Positions 17,801-25,028 of a stretch of 64,000 bases of DNA are shown here, piece by piece (the first letter of the stretch is position 1; each line of letters opens with the position of its first letter). A program made the position numbers and the translations under genes. The stretch is from contig DATCCY010000016.1 in NCBI GenBank assembly GCA_036510975.1, forward strand, positions 10,819 to 74,818, given 5' to 3'. The notes under the pieces are model-generated. The model searched no databases. It was not told the DNA's origin and saw only the letters and a list, made by a program, of their open reading frames with translations. Source of the DNA: Longivirga sp036510975 (GTDB lineage: Bacteria; Actinomycetota; Actinomycetes; S36-B12; CAIYMF01).

Positions 17801-17806
17801 AGCCTA
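17801..17806 (-). promoter_or_regulatory. -10 element of hisF (leaderless)
   Basis: TAGGCT on the minus strand is followed by seven bases and the GTG at 17793. It faces the promoter of the divergent PPOX gene, only 40 bases away. Confidence 0.55.
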
Positions 17807-17845
17807 CGGACCTCTGCTCAGCGCGCCGCGAGCAGTGCACTGACG

Positions 17846-17851
17846 TAGCGT
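17846..17851 (+). promoter_or_regulatory. -10 element of the PPOX gene (leaderless)
   Basis: TAGCGT ends seven bases before the ATG at 17859, which argues for that ATG rather than the GTG at 17850 that overlaps the hexamer. Confidence 0.5.
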
Positions 17852-17858
17852 GGACGAC

Positions 17859-18257
17859 ATGAACGCGGAGATCGAGCGGCTCTCGGCAGCCACCTACGTC
17901 GCGCTGACGACGTTCCGCAAGGACGGGACGGCGGTCGCCACCCCCGTGTGGGTCAGCAGCGACGGCGACCACCTCTACGTATGGACCGAGGCCATGTCGG
18001 GGAAGGCCAAGCGGCTGCGCAACGACCCCCGCGTTCTGATCGCACCGAGCGACGGCCGTGGGACGCCGCAGGGCTCGGAGGTGGGTGGCACGGCCGCGCT
18101 GAGCGAGGCGCCCGCCGACCTCGACCGGGTTCGACGCCTGCACCAGCGCAAGTACTCCTGGCAGTTCTGGGCGTTCGACACCTTCGCGAAGCTCTTCCGC
18201 CGCAAGAGCGGCGGTCATGTGGTGCTCGAGATCAGCCTCCCGGCACCGACGCCCTGA
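17859..18257 (+). CDS. PPOX-class F420-dependent oxidoreductase
   Basis: This 132-residue split-barrel flavin-fold protein belongs to the PPOX-class enzymes that use coenzyme F420 in actinobacteria (TIGR03666-like). The segment YVALTTFRKDGTAVATPVWV and the later LRNDPRVLIAPSDGRG are the usual cofactor-contact regions. The substrate is not predictable. An in-frame GTG nine bases upstream (17850) lies inside the likely -10 element, so I start at ATG 17859. It is divergent from hisF and convergent with the acyltransferase, 30 bases away. Confidence 0.87.
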   Translation: MNAEIERLSAATYVALTTFRKDGTAVATPVWVSSDGDHLYVWTEAMSGKAKRLRNDPRVLIAPSDGRGTPQGSEVGGTAALSEAPADLDRVRRLHQRKYSWQFWAFDTFAKLFRRKSGGHVVLEISLPAPTP

Positions 18258-18287
18258 CGATCGGGCGCCGTCGGCGGTGCGAGCACG

Positions 18288-19679
18288 TCACGGGCGGCGG
18301 GGGGAACCGGCCCAGCGGATGAGGGCGCCGGACCCGGCCAGGACGGCGATGGCCGCGGCCGAGTTGAGCGGGAGCCCGGCGTAGTCGATCACCTTCGTGG
18401 GGAATCCGGCGAGGCCCGTCGCGGAGAGGACCAGGGTCGCCACGCCGACCCCGGCGGTGCCCACGGCACTGCACCACGCCGCCGTGCGTGCGCTCGGCGC
18501 AGGAGAGCGCGGCGATGTGTCCCACCACCAGAGCGGGGCGTGCTCGAACGGCCACATCAGGCGCACGACGGCCCATACGGCGACGCCGTAGGCGGTCCAG
18601 AACGCGACGCTGCCGAGCGCGTAGCCCCATCCGTCGGGCACCGGCCACCCTCCGGCGTCCAGACCGGTGGGGCGCTCGAGGTGCAGCGCGTGGCCGAGGG
18701 TCGTGACGGCGACCAGCACCGGGAGGTGCCAGAGGTACAGCGTCATCGCCACGAGGTTCACCGCCGTGACGGGACGCCACACCGACGGGCGCTCCAGCAG
18801 GCGCGCGAGCGGCGCGCTCACGAGCGTGAGGAGGCAGGCGAGCACCAACGAGTGGATGGCGAGCACGACGGTCGGCGGTGCCATGTTGCTGACCGGCTCC
18901 CCCGGCATGCCGACCATCGAGACCGGCCACGGGCCCTGCCGGATCAGCAGCGCGTTGGCGCCGAGGGCCGCGACCGTCACCAGCACGACCTGCCAGGGTG
19001 CGAACCTCGCCGCGGTGCCGTGGGATCGCAGCGACCCGAGGTAGGCCGGCACGGTCCACACCAGGACGAAGTTGACCAGCCCGACGGCGTCGGGGAAGCC
19101 CCAGAAGAACCTCGCGACGTCGACGAGCAGGCACATGGCGAGGAGCGCGAGGGTCACGAGGACGGCGCGCCCCGGCGTCGTACGACGCATCAGCGGGGTG
19201 AGCGCAGTGACGAGGAGGTAGGCGCCGAGGAACCACAGCAGCTGGGTGACGAGCACCATGAGCGGTTCGGAGGTGCGCGACGGCGCGAGCAGGGTCACGG
19301 TCGCCGCGACGACCGACATGATCGCGAGGTAGACCCATGCGGGCCGCAGCAGGCGGTCGGCCCGCGCCCACAGCCAGGTGGCGTAGGCGCCGCCGCGGGC
19401 CTGGTGCCGTTCCCAGGACAGCGCGTTCGCCGCTCCGCCGGCGACGAAGAACAGCGGCATGATCTGGAACAGCCACGTGAGCGCCTGGGTCCACGGGAAG
19501 GCCGCGAGCAGGTTCCCGAGCACCGGGACGCCGCCCGGCCACGCGACCACGGCGATGATCGAGTGACCTGCGACGACCACCACGAGACTGACGGCTCGCG
19601 CGGCGTCGACCACCCGGTCGCGGTCCGGCGGCGTGGCCTCGACCGCCCGCTGCGCGGGCACCGGCGCGAAGACCCTCAT
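18288..19679 (-). CDS. acyltransferase 3 family membrane protein
   Basis: This 463-residue integral membrane protein has about ten helices and belongs to the acyltransferase 3 family, which O-acylates cell-surface sugars, peptidoglycan or small molecules. Near the N-terminus, DRVVDAARAVSLVVVVAGHS carries the conserved Arg and His of the family. ATG 19679 has GGAGGGGG seven bases upstream; the frame is open further upstream without family similarity. No glycosyltransferase or transport gene lies nearby, so the acceptor cannot be guessed. It is divergent from the GcvT-like gene. Confidence 0.87.
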   Translation of the reverse strand: MRVFAPVPAQRAVEATPPDRDRVVDAARAVSLVVVVAGHSIIAVVAWPGGVPVLGNLLAAFPWTQALTWLFQIMPLFFVAGGAANALSWERHQARGGAYATWLWARADRLLRPAWVYLAIMSVVAATVTLLAPSRTSEPLMVLVTQLLWFLGAYLLVTALTPLMRRTTPGRAVLVTLALLAMCLLVDVARFFWGFPDAVGLVNFVLVWTVPAYLGSLRSHGTAARFAPWQVVLVTVAALGANALLIRQGPWPVSMVGMPGEPVSNMAPPTVVLAIHSLVLACLLTLVSAPLARLLERPSVWRPVTAVNLVAMTLYLWHLPVLVAVTTLGHALHLERPTGLDAGGWPVPDGWGYALGSVAFWTAYGVAVWAVVRLMWPFEHAPLWWWDTSPRSPAPSARTAAWCSAVGTAGVGVATLVLSATGLAGFPTKVIDYAGLPLNSAAAIAVLAGSGALIRWAGSPRRP

Positions 19680-19830
19680 GGTGGCACCCCCTCCGGACCG
19701 GCCCCGGGCATGATCGTGACACCGTGGGCGCCCGGATGACCCCTGGACCGGCGCGTGTCGCCGCGTGCCCTGCCGAGAGGTTCGCGCGCTACGGTGGCGC
19801 CCCCGCTGTGGACAGCCCGAGGAGACACCG

Positions 19831-20910
19831 ATGGACGACGCCGTCCGCACCCCGCTGCACGAACGGCTCGAGGCCCTCGGGGGCACGTTCCAGAACGACG
19901 ACGGCTGGTGGTGGATCCAGGGCCTCGGCGACTGGGAGGCCGAGTACCGCGCGGTGCGTACCGACGTCGGCGTCTGGGACCTCTCCCCCCTGGTGAAGTG
20001 GGACTTCCGCGGACCTGACGCACTCGCCGCAGCGAACCACGTCAACGGCAACGACCTCATGACCCTCGCGATCGGACAGGTCCGCTACGGACCGCTGCTC
20101 AACGAGACCGGCGGCGTCGTCGACGACGCCACGACGTACCGCGTCTCCGAGGACCGCGTCCTGGTGATGACGAACGGCCAGCGCCACGAGGACTACTGGG
20201 CCGAGCACCTGTCGGCGTACGACGTCACCGTCTCCAACATCGTGCGCCAGATGCCGCACCTGTCGATCCAGGGGCCGCGCTCGCGCGAGGTCGTGCAGTC
20301 GCTCACCGACATCGACCTGTCCACGCTCGGGTACTTCCGCTTCGTCCCCGAGCCCGTGATCGTCGGCGGCGCGACCGGGATCCTCGCGCGCACCGGCTAC
20401 GGCGGCGAGATGGGCTACGAGTTCTTCACCGACGCCGAGGGCATGGTGACGCTGTTCGACGCGCTTGTCGGCCTCGGAGTCACGCCGTTCGGCACCGCAG
20501 CGATCTACCCGCTGCGCATCGAGGCGGGGCTCGTGATCGCGGGCCTCGACTATGACCCGGGCGTGACGACGCCGTACGACTGCGGGCTCGAGAGGTTCGT
20601 GAAGCTCGGCAAGGGCGACTTCGTGGGGCGCGACGCCCTCGTGCCGATCGCGGCGGACCCGCCGAGCGTCTACCGCACGCTGCTCTTCGACGGCGAGCTC
20701 CCCGAACGGCGTACGCCGGTGCTGCGCGACGGCGTCGAGATCGGCACGTTCCGCGCGGGCTCGACATCACCGGCGTTCGGCGTGCTCGGGTCGGCCGTGC
20801 TGCGTGCCGGTTCGGTCGACGACGGTGCTGTCGTCGAGGTCGGTGGAGTCTCCGCCACGGTGGCGCCCTGGTGCGTGTACGACCCGGAGAAGAAGCGCCC
20901 GCGGGCCTGA
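19831..20910 (+). CDS. aminomethyltransferase (GcvT/DmdA-like) family protein
   Basis: This 359-residue protein has the folate-binding GcvT fold: an N-terminal GCV_T domain followed by a C-terminal barrel (from about residue 275). The motif NETGGVVDDATTYRV carries the aspartate that corresponds to the catalytic Asp of the glycine-cleavage T-protein, and GYGGEMGYEFF is the second family signature. No gcvH or gcvP is near, so it is more likely a stand-alone tetrahydrofolate-dependent demethylase (of the dimethylglycine, sarcosine or DMSP demethylase kind) than the glycine-cleavage enzyme. The start is fixed by GAGGAG seven bases before the ATG. Confidence 0.85.
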   Translation: MDDAVRTPLHERLEALGGTFQNDDGWWWIQGLGDWEAEYRAVRTDVGVWDLSPLVKWDFRGPDALAAANHVNGNDLMTLAIGQVRYGPLLNETGGVVDDATTYRVSEDRVLVMTNGQRHEDYWAEHLSAYDVTVSNIVRQMPHLSIQGPRSREVVQSLTDIDLSTLGYFRFVPEPVIVGGATGILARTGYGGEMGYEFFTDAEGMVTLFDALVGLGVTPFGTAAIYPLRIEAGLVIAGLDYDPGVTTPYDCGLERFVKLGKGDFVGRDALVPIAADPPSVYRTLLFDGELPERRTPVLRDGVEIGTFRAGSTSPAFGVLGSAVLRAGSVDDGAVVEVGGVSATVAPWCVYDPEKKRPRA

Positions 20911-20969
20911 CCGCGGCGATGCCGCGGCACCGCCGACGCGTAGGTGTCCTCCCGTGGCGGTGCGTCGTC

Positions 20970-20975
20970 TACCGT
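20970..20975 (+). promoter_or_regulatory. -10 element of the AraC-family gene (leaderless)
   Basis: TACCGT ends six bases before the ATG at 20982, and no Shine-Dalgarno is present. Confidence 0.5.
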
Positions 20976-20981
20976 CGTGCC

Positions 20982-21395
20982 ATGACGCCGGACGAGCTCG
21001 CCGACCTCGCGCACCTGCGTCGCGCCCGCGACCTGATGGACCGGGACTACGCGCAGCCGCTCGACGTCCCGGCGATGGCGCGCGCGGCGTTGATGTCGCC
21101 GTCGCACTTCTCCCGGCGTTTCCGCGCGGCCTACGGCGAGACGCCGCACTCCTACCTCATGACTCGGCGCATCGAACGGGCGCAGTCGTTGCTGCGCGAG
21201 GGTTCGCTCTCGGTCACCGACGTCTGCATCGCCGTGGGCTGCACCTCGCTCGGGTCGTTCAGCTCGCGGTTCACCGAGATCGTGGGCGAGACGCCGTCGC
21301 GTTACCGGGCCCGTGACCACAGCGGGCGCACGGTCGTGCCCTCGTGCGTCGACAAGGTGGCCTCGCGGCCCCGGCGTACGCCCACTCCGGCCTGA
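20982..21395 (+). CDS. AraC-family helix-turn-helix regulator
   Basis: This short regulator of 137 residues consists almost entirely of the AraC-type DNA-binding domain with two helix-turn-helix units (ARAALMSPSHFSRRFRAAYG and VCIAVGCTSLGSFSSRFTEI). It lacks a separate effector-binding domain. It is encoded 107 bases upstream of a VOC-family gene on the same strand; AraC/VOC pairs of this kind are common in actinobacteria, and the regulator probably controls its neighbour. It follows the GcvT-like gene by 71 bases but appears to have its own leaderless promoter. Confidence 0.9.
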   Translation: MTPDELADLAHLRRARDLMDRDYAQPLDVPAMARAALMSPSHFSRRFRAAYGETPHSYLMTRRIERAQSLLREGSLSVTDVCIAVGCTSLGSFSSRFTEIVGETPSRYRARDHSGRTVVPSCVDKVASRPRRTPTPA

Positions 21396-21490
21396 TCGCG
21401 GCGCCGGCTCGGCTCCGCACGTCGTCGCTGCGTCGGCCCGTCGCCCCGGCACCGAGCAGGATCGGAGAAGCACGCGTGCGAGGAGACACC

Positions 21491-21496
21491 TACGCT
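21491..21496 (+). promoter_or_regulatory. -10 element of the VOC gene (leaderless)
   Basis: TACGCT ends six bases before the ATG at 21503. A purine-rich GGAG stretch lies too far upstream (about 15 bases) to act as a ribosome binding site. Confidence 0.5.
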
Positions 21497-21502
21497 CGCG
21501 AC

Positions 21503-21901
21503 ATGGCAGTCACCGTCTCCCACATGTTCATCGCCGTCAACGACCCCGATGAGGCCCTCGGCTTCTACCGGGACGCGCTCGGTCTCGAGGTCCGCAACGA
21601 CGTCGCCTCCGACGGCTTCCGCTGGGTCACCGTCGGCGCACCCGGCCAGGACGTCGACGTCGTCCTCTTCCAGCCGCACGGCGGCCGGTCGCAGGCCGAG
21701 GGCGACGCGCTGCTCGCGCTCGTCACCCAGGGCTCGCTGCAGGCCGCGATATTCCGCAGCGACGACCTCGACACCACGTTCGAGAAGGTCCGCGCCTCGG
21801 GTGCGGAGGTGCTGCAGGAGCCTGCGTCGCAGCCGTGGGGCGCGCGCGACTGCGCGTTCCGCGATCCCGCCGGCAACCTCGTGCGCATCGCCCAGGCCTG
21901 A
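21503..21901 (+). CDS. VOC (glyoxalase/bleomycin-resistance) family protein
   Basis: This 132-residue protein has two beta-alpha-beta-beta-beta modules of the vicinal oxygen chelate fold. It opens with HMFIAVNDPDEALGFYRDALGLEV and closes with CAFRDPAGNLVRIAQ; His7 and the late glutamate/aspartate region are the usual metal-ligand positions. The family covers lyases, dioxygenases and drug-binding proteins, so the substrate is unknown. It lies downstream of the AraC-family gene, its probable regulator, and is convergent with ridA. Confidence 0.88.
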   Translation: MAVTVSHMFIAVNDPDEALGFYRDALGLEVRNDVASDGFRWVTVGAPGQDVDVVLFQPHGGRSQAEGDALLALVTQGSLQAAIFRSDDLDTTFEKVRASGAEVLQEPASQPWGARDCAFRDPAGNLVRIAQA

Positions 21902-22030
21902 GGCACGTTCGAGGCCCACCGCGCTCGCCGGCCGTCACGCTGCGTCGCACCCGAGCTTCCGGCGCCGGGATGAAGGCGGAGAGTTTGTTGCTCTCTATGC
22001 AATCCAGGCGTCCTTCAGTGCAAACGGGGG

Positions 22031-22417
22031 TCACTCCCGGTAGGCGTCTACCTCGACCTCGACGAGCATGCGGGGGTCGACGAAGCGGGAAACCTCGAAC
22101 ATGGTCGCGGCGGGGCGGATGTCGTCGAAGAGCTCGGAGTGGGCGCGGCCCACGGCGTCCTGGTCGCCGATGTCCGCGAGGTACATCCTGGTGCGCACGA
22201 CGTCGGCGAGCGAGAGCCCGGCCTGCTCGAGGGCGCGACGGACCACCTCGAACGCCTCGAGCGTCTGGGCGTAGGCGTCGCCCTCGTGGCGCACCTCGCC
22301 GTCGACCGTCGACGTCGACCCGGAGACGAGCACCCACGGCCCCGCGACGACAGCGCGCGAGTAGCCGACGGCGTCCTCCCACGGGCCGCCCGAGGAGATC
22401 CGCCGGTCCGAGCTCAC
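22031..22417 (-). CDS. RidA/YjgF-family protein
   Basis: RidA-family proteins hydrolyse reactive enamine/imine intermediates released by PLP enzymes. This 128-residue member has the family segments VLVSGSTSTVDGEV and DVVRTRMYLADI, and an Arg that would bind the substrate carboxylate. It is the last gene of a two-gene set with hisA: its GTG overlaps the hisA stop by four bases. Location next to amino-acid biosynthesis genes fits imine clearance, but its ending (MLVEVEVDAYRE) is that of the broader family rather than the archetypal RidA. Confidence 0.87.
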   Translation of the reverse strand: MSSDRRISSGGPWEDAVGYSRAVVAGPWVLVSGSTSTVDGEVRHEGDAYAQTLEAFEVVRRALEQAGLSLADVVRTRMYLADIGDQDAVGRAHSELFDDIRPAATMFEVSRFVDPRMLVEVEVDAYRE

Positions 22418-23223
22418 GGCATCACACCGGGGATCTCGTCACCGCGGCGGAACGGCGAGTTCCACCCCTCGACGCGCGGCGCGACGGCGGCCAGCGCCTC
22501 GGGCAGCGTGAAGGCCCCGGCGTAGAGCGCCTTGCCGATGATCGCGCCCTCCACCCCGTCGGGCACGAGCGAGGCGATCGCGTGCAGGTCGGCGAGGGAC
22601 CCGACGCCTCCGGACGCCACGACCGGACGGTCGGTCGCCTCGCACACGCGACGCAGCAGGTCCAGGTTCGGCCCGGACAGCGTGCCGTCCTTCGCGACGT
22701 CGGTGACGACGTAGCGGGCGCAGCCCTCGCCGTCGAGACGCGCGAGCACCTCGAAGAGCTCGCCGCCTTCCTGCGTCCAGCCTCGCGCGGCGAGCGTCGT
22801 GCCGCGCACGTCGAGGCCGACGGCGACCTGGTCCCCGAACTCCGCGATCGCGGCCGCGCACCACTCGGGGTTCTCCAGCGCCGCGGTGCCGATGTTGACG
22901 CGGGCGGCACCGGTCGCGAGCGCAGCACGCAGCGACTCGTCGTCGCGGATGCCGCCCGACACCTCGACCGCGATGTCCATCCGGCCGACGATCTGCGCGA
23001 GCAGGTCACGGTTGGAGCCGCGCCCGAACGCTGCGTCGAGGTCGACGAGGTGGATCCACTCGGCGCCCTGCTCCTGCCAGGCGAGCGCGGCCTCGACCGG
23101 GTCGCCGTACGACGTCTCGCTGCCGGCCGCGCCCTGCACGAGGCGGACCGCCCGTCCGTCTGCGACGTCGACAGCGGGAAGGAGCTCGAGGGTGGGTACG
23201 GGGCGGAACTCGTCGGTCGTCAT
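22414..23223 (-). CDS. priA: phosphoribosyl isomerase A (PriA-type HisA)
   Basis: This TIM-barrel isomerase converts ProFAR to PRFAR in histidine synthesis. Actinobacterial PriA also performs the TrpF reaction on phosphoribosyl anthranilate. The 269-residue protein has the two catalytic aspartates at D19 (LPAVDV) and D175 (VVTDVAKDGTLSGPN), the latter in the form typical of PriA. The trp genes in this window lack trpF, in agreement with a double role. It begins with a leaderless-type ATG (TAGGGT six bases upstream), so hisA-ridA is separate from hisDCB-H. Confidence 0.95.
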   Translation of the reverse strand: MTTDEFRPVPTLELLPAVDVADGRAVRLVQGAAGSETSYGDPVEAALAWQEQGAEWIHLVDLDAAFGRGSNRDLLAQIVGRMDIAVEVSGGIRDDESLRAALATGAARVNIGTAALENPEWCAAAIAEFGDQVAVGLDVRGTTLAARGWTQEGGELFEVLARLDGEGCARYVVTDVAKDGTLSGPNLDLLRRVCEATDRPVVASGGVGSLADLHAIASLVPDGVEGAIIGKALYAGAFTLPEALAAVAPRVEGWNSPFRRGDEIPGVMP

Positions 23224-23229
23224 GGCCCG

Positions 23230-23235
23230 ACCCTA
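23230..23235 (-). promoter_or_regulatory. -10 element of hisA/priA (leaderless)
   Basis: TAGGGT on the minus strand is followed by six bases and the ATG at 23223. It lies in the 75-base gap after the 119-aa membrane protein gene. Confidence 0.55.
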
Positions 23236-23298
23236 GCGACCCGCCCCCGGCGGCTCGGTCGGACCTCGAGTCCCGTCATCGCGACGAGGGTGGCCGGG

Positions 23299-23658
23299 TC
23301 AGCGCTGGTCGAACAGGAGGACGCGCACGACCGGCAGGAGGAACACGGACACGAGGAGCACCAGGCCGCGGGCTCCCCAGGACGGGAGGAGCCACCACGC
23401 GAGCACCTGGACGACCAGGAAGATCGCGAGCACCACGAGCGCGTGACGGCGGCGGCGGCGCGCGAACGGGTCCTGGGGCGGGTAGGTGCGCCGCCACCAG
23501 CGGGCGACCCGGTTGTGCGCCTTGGCCGCGGGCGCCGTCACGGAGCCGACCACCGCCGCACGGCTATCGGCCCGTCGCCTCCTGGCCTCGCGGCGTCGGC
23601 GCTCCTCGGCCGCCGCCGCCTCGCGCACCTCACGCCGTCGGGCACGTTCCTTGCTCAT
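23299..23658 (-). CDS. small basic membrane protein encoded after hisH
   Basis: This 119-residue protein has a very basic, Arg/Ala-rich coiled N-terminal half (residues 1-70) and two hydrophobic segments in the C-terminal half with the end VVRVLLFDQR. I do not recognise a family. Its ATG overlaps the hisH stop by four bases (ATGA), so it is translated with hisH; a longer frame extending upstream is a shadow of hisH. The charge pattern predicts a cytoplasmic N-terminus that could bind nucleic acid or acidic lipids, but this is only inference. Confidence 0.7.
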   Translation of the reverse strand: MSKERARRREVREAAAAEERRRREARRRRADSRAAVVGSVTAPAAKAHNRVARWWRRTYPPQDPFARRRRRHALVVLAIFLVVQVLAWWLLPSWGARGLVLLVSVFLLPVVRVLLFDQR

Positions 23659-24293
23659 CGAAGCGTCGCGACCCAGTTGGCGAGCAGGCGGGCGCCGGCG
23701 TCCCCGGACTTCTCGGGGTGGAACTGGGTGGCGCACAGCGGACCGTTCTCGACCGCGGCCACGAACGGCTCGCCGTGCCTCGCCCACGTGACGAGCGGAG
23801 GAGGCATCGGGTTCTCACTGTCGACGATCAGCTCCCACCGTCGGGCGGCGTAGGAGTGCACGAAGTAGAAGCGCTCGTCCTCGACGCCTCGGAACAGCGG
23901 CGAGCCCTCGGGCACGTCGACGGTGTTCCAGCCCATGTGCGGCAGCACCGGCGCGTGGAGGTCCTCGACGGTGCCCGGCCACTCCCCCAGGCCTTCGGTG
24001 TCGACCCCGTGCTCGATGCCGCGCTCGAAGAGCACCTGCATCCCGACGCAGATCCCGAGGACCGGCCGGCCGCCGGCAAGGCGACGGTCGACGATCTCGC
24101 CGCCGTGCACCGCCCTGATCCCCGTCATGCACGCCGCGAAGGCGCCCACGCCCGGGACGACGAGCCCGTCGCACTCCATCGCCTCGGCCCGGTCCGCCGT
24201 GACCAGGACGTCGGCACCGGCGCGGACCAGGGCGCGCTCGGCAGAGCGCAGGTTGCCCGAGCCGTAGTCGAGCACGACGACGCGGGGACTCAT
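23655..24293 (-). CDS. hisH: imidazole glycerol phosphate synthase, glutamine amidotransferase subunit
   Basis: HisH hydrolyses glutamine and passes ammonia to HisF. The 212-residue class I amidotransferase has the nucleophile Cys82 in GICVGMQ, the oxyanion segment PGVGAF and the His-Glu pair in TQFHPEKS. Start ATG 24293 overlaps the stop of a 48-aa membrane peptide gene by four bases; an in-frame start four codons upstream is possible but would lie inside that gene. It is separated from its partner hisF by 5.9 kb. Confidence 0.97.
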   Translation of the reverse strand: MSPRVVVLDYGSGNLRSAERALVRAGADVLVTADRAEAMECDGLVVPGVGAFAACMTGIRAVHGGEIVDRRLAGGRPVLGICVGMQVLFERGIEHGVDTEGLGEWPGTVEDLHAPVLPHMGWNTVDVPEGSPLFRGVEDERFYFVHSYAARRWELIVDSENPMPPPLVTWARHGEPFVAAVENGPLCATQFHPEKSGDAGARLLANWVATLR

Positions 24294-24436
24294 CGGCCCG
24301 ACCACGCGATGGCGCCTGCGAGCGAGAGCCCGGCGGCGGCCAGCAGCACGACGGCCAGCACCCAGTGCTTGATTCGGGCGAAGGAGTAGACGCCGCCGAG
24401 CAGGAAGCCGGCGAGAACGAGGAGCGCGATCGTCAC
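24290..24436 (-). CDS. 48-residue membrane peptide between hisB and hisH
   Basis: This very short gene starts with GTG four bases after the hisB stop and ends in a 4-bp overlap with hisH. The peptide has two hydrophobic helices (about residues 2-18 and 26-44) with a basic turn FARIKHW between them. The tight fit between hisB and hisH and the clean two-helix pattern argue that it is real. No Shine-Dalgarno is visible, so its translation would rely on coupling to hisB. Its function is unknown, and it could easily be missed by gene finders. Confidence 0.6.
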   Translation of the reverse strand: MTIALLVLAGFLLGGVYSFARIKHWVLAVVLLAAAGLSLAGAIAWSGR

Positions 24437-24440
24437 GGGA

Positions 24441-25028
24441 CTACAGCGTGCCCTTCGTACTCGGGATCCCGACCACGCGCGGGTCGAGCTCGACCGCGGT
24501 GCGCAGCGCGCGGGAGAACGCCTTGAACTGCGACTCGACGATGTGGTGGGCATTGCGGCCGGAGAGCACGTTGACGTGCAGCGTGATCCGCGCCTCGGTC
24601 ACGAGGGACTCGAAGATGTGCCGGGTGAGCGACGTGTCGTAGCTGCCGATGAGCTCGACGAGCTCGGGCTCGGTGTGCACGAGGTAGGGGCGACCGGACA
24701 GGTCGACGGCGCACTGCACGAGCGTCTCGTCGAGGGGAACGAGCGAGTCGCCGTAGCGACGGATCCCGGCCTTGTCGCCGAGCGCCTCGCGCAGCGCCTG
24801 ACCGACCGCCAGCGAGGTGTCCTCGACCGTGTGGTGGGCATCGACCTCGAGGTCGCCCGTCGTGCGCACCAGGAGGTCCAGGCCGCCGTGCTTGCCGAGC
24901 TGGGCGAGCACGTGGTCGAAGAAGGGCACGCCGGTCTCGACGTCTGCCGTCCCTGTGCCGTCGATCTCCAGCTCGACGAGGACGTCGCTCTCCTTGGTCG
25001 TGCGCTGCACCCGCGCGAACCTGCTCAT
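24441..25028 (-). CDS. hisB: imidazoleglycerol-phosphate dehydratase
   Basis: HisB removes water from imidazole glycerol phosphate to give imidazole acetol phosphate. The 195-residue single-function enzyme shows the duplicated manganese-binding motifs: FFDHVLAQLGKHGG and DAHHTVEDT in the first half, then RHIFESL and HHIVESQFKAF in the second. There is no fused phosphatase domain, so histidinol phosphatase is encoded elsewhere. The ATG overlaps the hisC stop by four bases. Confidence 0.97.
   Translation of the reverse strand: MSRFARVQRTTKESDVLVELEIDGTGTADVETGVPFFDHVLAQLGKHGGLDLLVRTTGDLEVDAHHTVEDTSLAVGQALREALGDKAGIRRYGDSLVPLDETLVQCAVDLSGRPYLVHTEPELVELIGSYDTSLTRHIFESLVTEARITLHVNVLSGRNAHHIVESQFKAFSRALRTAVELDPRVVGIPSTKGTL

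Noticed and set aside
19831..20910. Naming the aminomethyltransferase-like gene gcvT
   Set aside because: No gcvH or gcvP is nearby and the family includes several folate-dependent demethylases, so only the family can be supported.
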